Assembly: GCA_905215625.1 (NCBI GenBank)
Contig: CAJMQQ010000041.1
Coordinates: forward strand, 1 to 26,700
Length of the DNA stretch: 26,700 bases
Reading direction: 5' to 3'
DNA from: an uncultured bacterium
GTDB lineage: Bacteria > Bacillota > Clostridia > Lachnospirales > Lachnospiraceae
Below, in pieces: positions 7,929-14,857 of the stretch. The position numbers were made by a program, and so were the translations under genes. The notes beneath the pieces are model-generated. The model had not been told where the DNA came from and searched no databases. It saw nothing but the letters and a program-made list of their open reading frames with translations. Numbering within the stretch: the stretch's first letter is position 1; each line of letters opens with the position of its first letter.

Positions 7929-8675
7929 ATGCCTTTTTTAACAGAAGATGGAAAACAGTATCATATTCATTGTAAAGAAGGGGATGTAGGACGTTACGTC
8001 CTTCTCCCCGGAGATCCATTCCGTACCGATGTTATCGCATCCATGTTTGATGATGCCAAATTAGTGGCTCACAACAGAGAATGCAAGACCTGGACCGGAA
8101 CCTTAAACGGAGAAAAGGTTTCTGTAACTTCTACCGGTATGGGAAGCCCTTCTACTGCCATTGTAGTAGAAGAGTTAATCCGCTGCGGTGCAGATACCTT
8201 TATCCGTGTGGGAACCTCTGGCCGTGTCTGCCCGAAATCCCAGGATATGTCTTTAAATGGAGTAATTAATACAGCAGCAGTGCGGGATGAGGGAACTACG
8301 ATTTCCTATGTGCCGTTAGCATATCCGGCAGTAGCAGACCGCCATGTAGTAGATGCCCTTGCAAGAGCAGCCAAGAAGCTGGGTTATAATTTTGCAGAAG
8401 GCATTACCCATTCAAAAGATGCATTTTACGGCGAGATTGAGCCGGAAAATATGCCGAACAGCGAGTATGTAAAACAGCGCTGGCAGGCATGGGAGAAATC
8501 CAATGTTATGTGCTCTGAAATGGAAGCGGCCGCTATTTTCGTAATTTCTTCTATTCGCAACTGCCGGGCTTCCGGAATTATGGCTTACAAGAAAGTAAAT
8601 CTGCAGGCAGCAATGGAGACGGCCATAGAAGGACTTCGGATCCTGATTGAAGAAGACAAGAAACTTGGGAGGTAA
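7929..8675 (+). CDS. udp: nucleoside phosphorylase, uridine-phosphorylase family
   Basis: Cleaves imported nucleosides with phosphate to a free base and (deoxy)ribose-1-phosphate in the cytoplasm. The 248 residues match the Udp/DeoD (NP-I) family of 235-260. Visible: phosphate-binding LPGDPFR (26-32), GTSGR (95-99) and the ribose-binding EMEAA (198-202). The start is the ATG at 7929, 7 nt after a perfect AGGAGG; an upstream TTG at 7911 is not needed. Odd: where E. coli uridine phosphorylase has FYPGQER, with the uracil-recognising Gln and Arg, this protein reads FYGEIEPEN (167-175). The Gln-x-Arg pair appears to be missing, so uridine may not be the true substrate. Family call is firm; base specificity is open. 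Its stop overlaps the ribosome site of the next gene. Confidence 0.88.
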   Translation: MPFLTEDGKQYHIHCKEGDVGRYVLLPGDPFRTDVIASMFDDAKLVAHNRECKTWTGTLNGEKVSVTSTGMGSPSTAIVVEELIRCGADTFIRVGTSGRVCPKSQDMSLNGVINTAAVRDEGTTISYVPLAYPAVADRHVVDALARAAKKLGYNFAEGITHSKDAFYGEIEPENMPNSEYVKQRWQAWEKSNVMCSEMEAAAIFVISSIRNCRASGIMAYKKVNLQAAMETAIEGLRILIEEDKKLGR

Positions 8676-8678
8676 CGG

Positions 8679-10121
8679 ATGGAACGATTACTGATTAAAA
8701 ATATCCGGTATCTTTACTGTATGGATGAGCAGGACAGGTTTTTAGAACATGCAGATATTTATATAGAAGGAAATGTGATCAAACAGATTGGTTCCAATCT
8801 GGATGTGCCGGCAGAAGGTGTAAAAGTAATTGACGGAGCAGGAAAGTTAGCCCTTCCAGGTTTTGTCAATACCCATCACCATTTCTATCAGAACATTACC
8901 AGAAACATCCCGATTATGCAGAAGGGAAATCTGCTGGGATGGCTGCTGTATTCTTACGGAGCATGGGAAAATATGGAGGAAGAGGATGTAAAGGCGGCAG
9001 CCCGTCTGGCTTGTGCAGAGCTTCTTATGACCGGCTGTACCACTTCTATGGACTTTATGTATTTCTTCCCTCATGGAAGACATACCCTGATGGATGCAGA
9101 GTTTGAGGCAGTAAAAGAAATGGGACTGCGTTTCCATGGATTCCGCGGCTGTATGCCGGTCATGGAAGGAAATCTTCCGGCTGAGATGAAGGAACGTCTG
9201 GGAATTGATGCAGGAGAACTGGTTGAGTCTTATGACGATATTATGGATATCTGCGATAAAACGTTCCAGAAATATCATGACAACAGTCCGTTTTCCATGA
9301 GCCGCGTAGGATTGGGTCCCACCACAGTGGTATTTGAAAATCCGGAATTTATGCGGGAATTAAAGGCAATGGCTGATAAATATCAGGGACTCTGCCATAC
9401 CCATCTCCATCCAAGACCAGATGAGATTAAAAAGTGCGGAGAACTGTATGGAAAACGTCCTCACCAGTGGCTGGAAGAAATCGGCTGGATGGATAAAAAC
9501 GTATCCTTTGCCCATATCAGCCGTCACAATGCAGAAGAACTGGACATTGTAGCGAGAAACGGGGCTTCGGTTACCCAGTCTCCATCCTGCCATATGCGTC
9601 TGGGATATCCGGTAGCGCCGGCATTGGAGGCAAGAGACAGAGGAATCCCGGTCAGCATCGGCGTAGACGGCGGTGCCAGCAATGACAGCGGAGATATGCT
9701 GGGCGAACTGAGAGCCATGCTGTACGTTCACCGTATTGAAGGCGGCCATCCAGGCTATGGCCCGGAACGGTGGATCAATGCAAAAGAAGTCTTTGAAATG
9801 GCTACGGTAAATGGTGCAAAATGCCTGAACCGGGAAGATATCGGAATGCTGAAAGAAGGCATGGCGGCAGACATTGTTCTGTTTTCCATGATGCAGCCAG
9901 GATATGCAGGAGCCCTTACGGATCCAAGAGGAGCCCTTTTATACTGCGGCAACAATCATCTGGCTGATACCACCATTGTAAACGGAAAGGTATTGATTGA
10001 AAACGGCATATTCTTAGCTGGAGATTTAAATCAGATTATCGAAGATGCCAACAATGCAACAGACCGAATCTTAAAAATGGTACAGAAAAAAACAGGCATT
10101 GATTACCGGATGGAGGCGTAG
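8679..10121 (+). CDS. amidohydrolase of the cytosine-deaminase clade (8-oxoguanine deaminase / TrzN-AtzB-like)
   Basis: Metal-dependent hydrolase, expected to deaminate or otherwise hydrolyse a nucleobase-like ring in the cytoplasm. The 480 residues are slightly longer than the usual 440-460. Visible: NTHHHFY with metal His66 and His68, HTHLHP (240-245, metal H242), AHISRH (278-283, H279), and VDGGASND (329-336, metal D330), so the metal site is intact. Closest resemblance from memory is to 8-oxoguanine deaminases and TrzN. Odd: the catalytic Glu three residues after the third metal ligand (HTHLAE or HTHFYE in relatives) reads HTHLHP here, so Pro245 replaces it. Its GGAGG overlaps the stop of the phosphorylase gene, 3 nt away, which suggests that it acts on the released base. 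Exact reaction unknown. Confidence 0.82.
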   Translation: MERLLIKNIRYLYCMDEQDRFLEHADIYIEGNVIKQIGSNLDVPAEGVKVIDGAGKLALPGFVNTHHHFYQNITRNIPIMQKGNLLGWLLYSYGAWENMEEEDVKAAARLACAELLMTGCTTSMDFMYFFPHGRHTLMDAEFEAVKEMGLRFHGFRGCMPVMEGNLPAEMKERLGIDAGELVESYDDIMDICDKTFQKYHDNSPFSMSRVGLGPTTVVFENPEFMRELKAMADKYQGLCHTHLHPRPDEIKKCGELYGKRPHQWLEEIGWMDKNVSFAHISRHNAEELDIVARNGASVTQSPSCHMRLGYPVAPALEARDRGIPVSIGVDGGASNDSGDMLGELRAMLYVHRIEGGHPGYGPERWINAKEVFEMATVNGAKCLNREDIGMLKEGMAADIVLFSMMQPGYAGALTDPRGALLYCGNNHLADTTIVNGKVLIENGIFLAGDLNQIIEDANNATDRILKMVQKKTGIDYRMEA

Positions 10122-10126
10122 AAGCC

Positions 10127-10882
10127 ATGAAAGCAGACAAGACAACAACTGGGATGGTTTCTGCTCCAAAACGAATTGGAATGATTGTTCCTTCTTCCAA
10201 TACAGTCGTAGAACCAATCTGCAATCGTATTTTTGCAGGAATGGAAGATCTTGTAACCGTACATTATTCCAGGCTTCCGGTAGTACGGGTGTCAATGGAC
10301 AGAGATTCAGACAGACAATTTGAGATAGAAGCCATGCTTCAGGCTGCAAACCAGCTGGCCCAGGCCAAGGTGGATGCCATTATCTGGAATGGTACAGCAG
10401 GAAGCTGGCTGGGAGTTGACAGAGACCGGAAAATGTGTCAGGATATTGAAAGAGAGACGGGAATTCCCATGGGAACTGCTTCTCTGGGGATGATTCACAG
10501 CTATGAGGACTTTGGCATAAGCCGTCTTCATCTGGTAACCCCTTATATCCAGGAAATGAATGATGCGATTATTCGGGAATACAAAAAACAGGGACTGGAA
10601 CCAGTTGGCGTGACAGGACTTGGAATTACAGAAAATACAGAGATCGGAAGTGTAACCCGGGAACAGCTGGAACAGTTATGCTGCAGTACCCATGCGGCAG
10701 CCGGAGAGGGGATTGCAGTAGTCTGCACCAATCTGGCAGCAGCATGGAGAGCGGAAGAGATTGAACGGCAGACAGGAGCCATTGTATTCGATTCTGTAAC
10801 AGCGGCAGTCCGGGAGGGGCTTCGGTTATCCGGTCTGGATAATCTGTCTTTCCATGGATGGGGAAAGCTGTTGGAAGCGTAA
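10127..10882 (+). CDS. Asp/Glu racemase superfamily protein, arylmalonate decarboxylase / maleate isomerase-like
   Basis: A 251-residue cytoplasmic protein. Family signs are RIGMIVPSSNTVVEP (16-30), typical of the maleate isomerase / arylmalonate decarboxylase branch; WNGTAGSW (87-94); and VVCTNLAA (198-205), with the second-half cysteine C200. Members with two cysteines are racemases or isomerases. Here the first-half cysteine position reads GTAGS, as in arylmalonate decarboxylase, so a single-cysteine reaction (decarboxylation or isomerisation) is more likely than racemisation. Family knowledge is from memory. The ATG follows GGAGG at 10112-10116 inside the end of the preceding gene, 5 nt beyond its stop. 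Its position between a hydrolase and a reductase suggests a step on a ring-opened acid. Function not recognised beyond the superfamily. Confidence 0.78.
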   Translation: MKADKTTTGMVSAPKRIGMIVPSSNTVVEPICNRIFAGMEDLVTVHYSRLPVVRVSMDRDSDRQFEIEAMLQAANQLAQAKVDAIIWNGTAGSWLGVDRDRKMCQDIERETGIPMGTASLGMIHSYEDFGISRLHLVTPYIQEMNDAIIREYKKQGLEPVGVTGLGITENTEIGSVTREQLEQLCCSTHAAAGEGIAVVCTNLAAAWRAEEIERQTGAIVFDSVTAAVREGLRLSGLDNLSFHGWGKLLEA

Positions 10883-10903
10883 ATTAGGACGGAGGAAAAC
10901 AAT

Positions 10904-12112
10904 ATGGCATTAAATATGGAAACAAATTATTGTGGGTTCCGCTGTGAAAATCCATTTTTGCTGGGGTCATCTCCGGTCAGTGCGACAGGAGCCATGATTG
11001 GCAGGGCATTTGAAATGGGATGGGCAGGAGCAGTTACCAAAAGTATCTCCTATTTGCAGGATGAAATGAAGCTGAGCCTGTCTCCGAGAATGCTGCCTGT
11101 TTCTACAACCGGCACAAAGGGCGTTACCGGAATGGGAAACATTGATTTTGTGATGGATAAGACCGTAGACGCCGCATTTGCGGATTTTGCACAGGTAAAG
11201 AAACAGTATCCGGAGAAAATGCTGATTATCAGCATAAAAGCCCAGTATCTGGAAGACGAATGGAAAACCCTTGCGAAAAAAGCAGAAGATGCCGGCGCAG
11301 ATGCACTGGAACTGTGTCTTTCCTGTATTGACAGCGAAGCTGGCGTAATGATCTGCCAGGATAAAGAACTGATGCAGCAGGTAATCCGCTGGGTGAAAGA
11401 AGTAATCCGGATTCCGGTGATTGCCAAGCTGTCCATCCATGTCAATGATGTAGGACAGATGGCCCGGTATGCAGCAGAGGCAGGAGCTGACGCAGTTACC
11501 GGTATCAATTCCATTCACGGGATCGGCCCCATCAATCCGGATACCATGGTACATACCCCGGACGTAATGGGACAGAGTGCTCCTATGGGATTATCGGGAG
11601 CATTTATTAAGCCTATGGCACAGCACTGTATTTACAAGATGGCTAAGGCGGCAAAAGAACAGAAATTTGATATTTCTGCAGTGGGCGGAATCTGCAATGG
11701 ACAGGATGCGCTGGAATACCTTCTGCTGGGAGCCGATACACTTCAGAGCGCAACGGCAGTTATGTATCAGGGATACGGCATTATCAAACCAATGCTGGCT
11801 TATCTTCAGAAATTCATGGAAGAAAAAGGATACCAGTCTATTGATGAGTTTAGAGGATATTCTCTGGATCATATGGCGCCTGCAGCAAGAAACTTATCAT
11901 TAGAACAGCAGCTGGCTGCAAAGGTGAACGAAGAAACCTGTATTGGATGCGGAAGATGTGCGACCTCCTGTCAGGATGGAGGAAAACAGGCCATTTCGCT
12001 GGATAAGGACAGAAAGAAAGCATTGGTAAATACAGAAAAGTGTACTGGCTGCGGACTTTGCCAGATTGTCTGCCCGGTAAAAGCAATTGATATGGAGCCG
12101 ACAACCAGATAA
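10904..12112 (+). CDS. PreA-like dihydropyrimidine dehydrogenase-family flavoprotein with C-terminal two-[4Fe-4S] domain
   Basis: A 402-residue FMN barrel of the dihydroorotate/dihydropyrimidine dehydrogenase type (about 1-330) followed by a ferredoxin domain with CIGCGRCATSC (346-356) and CTGCGLCQIVCP (380-391). It aligns over its whole length with the C-terminal half of eukaryotic DPD and bacterial PreA; the active-site cysteine is C141 in ELCLSC. Odd: the loop after that cysteine (PHGMGERGMG in DPD) is replaced by the shorter IDSEAGVMICQ, and two of the uracil-binding asparagines appear changed (Tyr near 115, Cys138), with Asn202 kept. There is no NADPH-binding PreT partner nearby, so electrons may come directly from ferredoxin. 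The ATG at 10904 follows GGAGG; the ATG at 10916 is a less likely alternative. Uracil reductase is possible but doubtful. Confidence 0.85.
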   Translation: MALNMETNYCGFRCENPFLLGSSPVSATGAMIGRAFEMGWAGAVTKSISYLQDEMKLSLSPRMLPVSTTGTKGVTGMGNIDFVMDKTVDAAFADFAQVKKQYPEKMLIISIKAQYLEDEWKTLAKKAEDAGADALELCLSCIDSEAGVMICQDKELMQQVIRWVKEVIRIPVIAKLSIHVNDVGQMARYAAEAGADAVTGINSIHGIGPINPDTMVHTPDVMGQSAPMGLSGAFIKPMAQHCIYKMAKAAKEQKFDISAVGGICNGQDALEYLLLGADTLQSATAVMYQGYGIIKPMLAYLQKFMEEKGYQSIDEFRGYSLDHMAPAARNLSLEQQLAAKVNEETCIGCGRCATSCQDGGKQAISLDKDRKKALVNTEKCTGCGLCQIVCPVKAIDMEPTTR

Positions 12113-12127
12113 TTGGAGGAAAAGGCT

Positions 12128-13321
12128 ATGAAGAAATTTAAACGGGTGTTTGTAATCGTCATGGATTCTTTTGGAGCGGGAAATGCCAGAGATGCCGGTG
12201 AATACGGAGATGAGGGAGCCGATACCATGGGGCACATTGCCGAATACGTGGAGCATTGGAAGATACCTAATCTTCAAAAACTGGGACTGGCCAATCTTCA
12301 TTCCTTAAAGGGAGTAGAGCCGGCAGAAAAGCCCATTGGCTATTACACCGTTCTGAATGAAAAGAGCAAAGGCAAGGACACCATGACCGGACACTGGGAA
12401 CTGATGGGAATTAAAACCACCAAGCCGTTTGTGACCTTTACAGAAACCGGATTTCCGCCAGAACTGATTGAAGAACTGGAAAAACGTACCGGACGAAAAA
12501 TCATCGGCAACAAGAGTTCCAGCGGAACGGAAATTTTAGATGAACTGGCAGAAGAAGAGATTGCGACAGGTCACATGATCGTGTATACCTCGGCAGACTC
12601 GGTTCTGCAGATTTGCGGAAACGAGGAAACCTTTGGTCTGGACGAACTGTACCGCTGCTGTGAAATTGCCAGGGAAATAACGTTGAAAGATGAGTGGAGG
12701 GTTGGCCGCATCATTGCCAGACCCTATGTGGGCAAAAAGAAGGGCGAGTTCAAACGAACCAGCAACCGCCACGATTATGCCTTAAGTCCAACTGGAAAAA
12801 CTGTGCTGGATGAGTTGAAGGAACACGGCTTCTCAGTTATTTCCATAGGAAAAATCCGCGATATTTTCAACGGAGAGGGAATTACAGAAGCTTACCATTC
12901 CGACAGTTCCGTTCATGGAATGGAGCAGACGGCAGATATAGTGGCAAACAAAGACTTTGAGGGTCTGTGTTTTGTCAATCTGGTAGACTTTGATGCCTTA
13001 TGGGGACATCGGAGAAATCCGGAGGGGTACGCAAAGGAGACGGAACGGTTTGATGAAAAGCTGGGTCAGGTATTAGAACTTCTTCGGGAAGACGATTTGC
13101 TGATGATTACAGCTGACCATGGAAACGATCCGACATATAAGGGTACCGATCATACCAGGGAGCAGGTTCCGCTTCTGATTTATGCCAAGGGCTTAAGCGG
13201 CTCTGGAAAACTGGAAGAGACCGATTCCTTTGGAGCAGTAGGGGCTACTATTGCGGAGAATTTCGGAATTGCCATGCCAGAGGGAACCATAGGAACTTCT
13301 ATCTTAGAAAAAATTAAATAA
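12128..13321 (+). CDS. deoB: phosphopentomutase
   Basis: Interconverts (deoxy)ribose-1-phosphate and -5-phosphate in the cytoplasm, linking the phosphorylase to DeoC. The 397 residues have the typical length. Alkaline-phosphatase-superfamily motifs: MDSFGAG with metal D13, DTMTGHWE with T85, the residue phosphorylated in the Bacillus cereus enzyme, and TADHGNDPTYKGTDHTRE near the C-terminus with manganese ligands. The start is the ATG at 12128, 8 nt after GGAGG at 12115-12119; a TTG at 12113 is unlikely. It is the last gene of the operon and is followed at once by a strong terminator, so deoC and deoB bracket the transport and base-processing genes. Confidence 0.97.
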   Translation: MKKFKRVFVIVMDSFGAGNARDAGEYGDEGADTMGHIAEYVEHWKIPNLQKLGLANLHSLKGVEPAEKPIGYYTVLNEKSKGKDTMTGHWELMGIKTTKPFVTFTETGFPPELIEELEKRTGRKIIGNKSSSGTEILDELAEEEIATGHMIVYTSADSVLQICGNEETFGLDELYRCCEIAREITLKDEWRVGRIIARPYVGKKKGEFKRTSNRHDYALSPTGKTVLDELKEHGFSVISIGKIRDIFNGEGITEAYHSDSSVHGMEQTADIVANKDFEGLCFVNLVDFDALWGHRRNPEGYAKETERFDEKLGQVLELLREDDLLMITADHGNDPTYKGTDHTREQVPLLIYAKGLSGSGKLEETDSFGAVGATIAENFGIAMPEGTIGTSILEKIK

Positions 13322-13336
13322 GTGTTTTTAAACATG

Positions 13337-13376
13337 AGGTGTCTCAAAATCAATCATAATTTTGAGACGCCTTTTT
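13337..13376 (+). terminator. intrinsic terminator of the nucleoside operon
   Basis: A 14-bp stem (AGGTGTCTCAAAAT at 13337-13350 with the arm at 13359-13372, one G-U pair) and a T-run, 15 nt after deoB. Confidence 0.93.
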
Positions 13377-13422
13377 GTATTTGGCTCCATTGTTCTTCAC
13401 AAAATCGTAAGAAAACCGTCTG

Positions 13423-13451
13423 TTTACATTTGTTCTAACTTATGGTACTGT
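13423..13451 (+). promoter_or_regulatory. promoter of the GntR-ABC operon
   Basis: -35 TTTACA (13423-13428), 17-bp spacer, -10 TACTGT (13446-13451) preceded by TGG, giving an extended -10. Confidence 0.55.
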
Positions 13452-13470
13452 ATTAATATAAATAATACAG
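13448..13470. promoter_or_regulatory. dyad operator, probable autoregulatory GntR site
   Basis: CTGTATTA (13448-13455) and TAATACAG (13463-13470) form a perfect 8-bp inverted repeat with a 7-bp spacer. It overlaps the -10 element and the expected start of transcription, the usual place for a YtrA-type repressor site. Confidence 0.6.
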
Positions 13471-13527
13471 TTGGTACGGATGACTTCTGGCAGCCAGACA
13501 TCCGGACGACTGGAAAGGAGGCATCAG

Positions 13528-13965
13528 ATGCTGATCGAGCTGGATTACAAAGACCGGCGTCCTATCTATGAACAGGTGACGGAGAAACTGGCCTCTATGA
13601 TGATGCTGGGAGTACTGGAAGAAAACAGTCAGCTCCCATCTGTCCGGAGCATGGCAGTGGCGCTGTCTATCAATCCCAATACCATTCAGCGGGCATATGC
13701 GGAACTGGAGAGACAGGGATATATTTATTCGATAAAGGGCAAAGGCAGTTTTGTAACAGACACATCGAAAATGAAGCAGTTCCGGCAAAAGGAAGCCATG
13801 GAAAAGGTTCTGGAGGCGGTATCCGAGGCGGCCCGTCTGGGACTGGCAGAAGAGGAAATCCTGATGGCAGCAAAGGAAGGGATACAGAAAGCCGGCTGCA
13901 CAGATGCAGGTATCGGACAGAAATCATTCAAACAGGAAGATACAGGAGGGAATGAGCATGATTAA
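13528..13965 (+). CDS. GntR-family transcriptional regulator, YtrA subfamily
   Basis: A DNA-binding repressor of 145 residues. The N-terminal winged helix (about 8-78) shows PIYEQV, LPSVRSMAVALSINPNTIQR and the wing GYIYSIKGKGSFV. Only about 65 residues follow, with no large effector domain; this short form defines the YtrA subfamily, which usually controls a neighbouring ABC transporter. The start is the ATG at 13528 after AAGGAGG; the upstream in-frame extension lacks similarity and would cross the operator. It overlaps the next gene by 8 nt. The dyad at 13448-13470 is its likely site. The inducer cannot be read; relatives respond to cell-envelope antibiotics. Confidence 0.92.
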   Translation: MLIELDYKDRRPIYEQVTEKLASMMMLGVLEENSQLPSVRSMAVALSINPNTIQRAYAELERQGYIYSIKGKGSFVTDTSKMKQFRQKEAMEKVLEAVSEAARLGLAEEEILMAAKEGIQKAGCTDAGIGQKSFKQEDTGGNEHD

Positions 13966-14857
13966 TGCGGTAAATGTGACCAAGCGCTTTGATGATATTG
14001 TAGCGGTCGATCATATTAACGCTACCATTCGGGATGGAAATGTGTTTGGCCTGATAGGAACCAACGGAGCAGGCAAAAGCACCTTCCTGCGGATGGCCAG
14101 CGGCGTATTAAAACCGGATGAAGGAAGTATTTCCATAGATGGAGAGGAAGTCTTTGAAAATATAAAGGCAAAGAAACGGTTTTTCTATATTTCCGATGAG
14201 CAGTATTTCTTTGGCAATTCGACACCGGCAGAGATGAGAGATTACTACAGCATTGTCTATGAACGGTTTGACAAAGAACGATTTCATAAGCTGATGAAGA
14301 ATTTTGAACTGGATGAAAAGCGGAAGATTAATACCTTTTCCAAAGGTATGAAAAAACAGGTTTCCGTAATCTGCGGCGTATGCGCCAATACGGACTATCT
14401 CTTCTGCGACGAGACTTTTGACGGTCTGGATCCGGTGATGCGCCAGACGGTTAAGAGTATTTTTGCAGCCGATATGGAAGAGAGAAATCTGACGCCCATT
14501 ATTGCCTCCCACAACCTTCGGGAGTTAGAAGATATCTGCGATCACGTAGGGCTGCTTCATAAAGGAGGGATTTTGCTCTCCAGAGATCTGGATGATATGA
14601 AGCTGAATATTCACAAGGTTCAGTGTGTGTTAAAACCTGGCATGGAACCGGAGAGCATAAAAGGTCTGGAAGTTGTAAAAATAGAGAAACGGGGCAGTCT
14701 GTCCACCCTTACGGTCCGGGGAAACAGACAGGAGATAGAAGACAGGCTGTCAGCCTATGAACCGGTATTTTTTGAATTGATTCCATTGTCATTAGAAGAA
14801 ATCTTTATCAGTGAAACGGAGGTGGCAGGTTATGACATCAAGAAACTTATTCTTTAA
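13958..14857 (+). CDS. ABC transporter ATP-binding protein
   Basis: Cytoplasmic ATPase of an ABC-2-type transporter, 299 residues. Walker A GTNGAGKS (34-41), a relaxed signature TFSKGMKKQ, Walker B YLFCDETFDGLDP with Thr in place of the usual Pro after DE, and an H-loop ASHNLRELE. The C-terminal 80 residues resemble the accessory domain of exporters of this class. Two in-frame ATGs are close (13952 and 13958); the second is 8 nt from AGGAGG and fits better. It overlaps the GntR gene by 8 nt and the membrane protein gene by 26 nt, implying coupled translation. Substrate unknown. Confidence 0.92.
   Translation: MINAVNVTKRFDDIVAVDHINATIRDGNVFGLIGTNGAGKSTFLRMASGVLKPDEGSISIDGEEVFENIKAKKRFFYISDEQYFFGNSTPAEMRDYYSIVYERFDKERFHKLMKNFELDEKRKINTFSKGMKKQVSVICGVCANTDYLFCDETFDGLDPVMRQTVKSIFAADMEERNLTPIIASHNLRELEDICDHVGLLHKGGILLSRDLDDMKLNIHKVQCVLKPGMEPESIKGLEVVKIEKRGSLSTLTVRGNRQEIEDRLSAYEPVFFELIPLSLEEIFISETEVAGYDIKKLIL

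Noticed and set aside
10967..11554. Long minus-strand open frame of 195 codons opposite the PreA-like gene
   Set aside because: His/Cys-rich, non-conserved-looking translation opposite a clearly conserved gene; a shadow frame.
11934..12090. Missing Pro after the fourth Cys of the first iron-sulfur motif in the PreA-like protein
   Set aside because: The DPD family also has Asn/Gln-Asp there (CNDSGYQAI in the mammalian enzyme), so this is normal.
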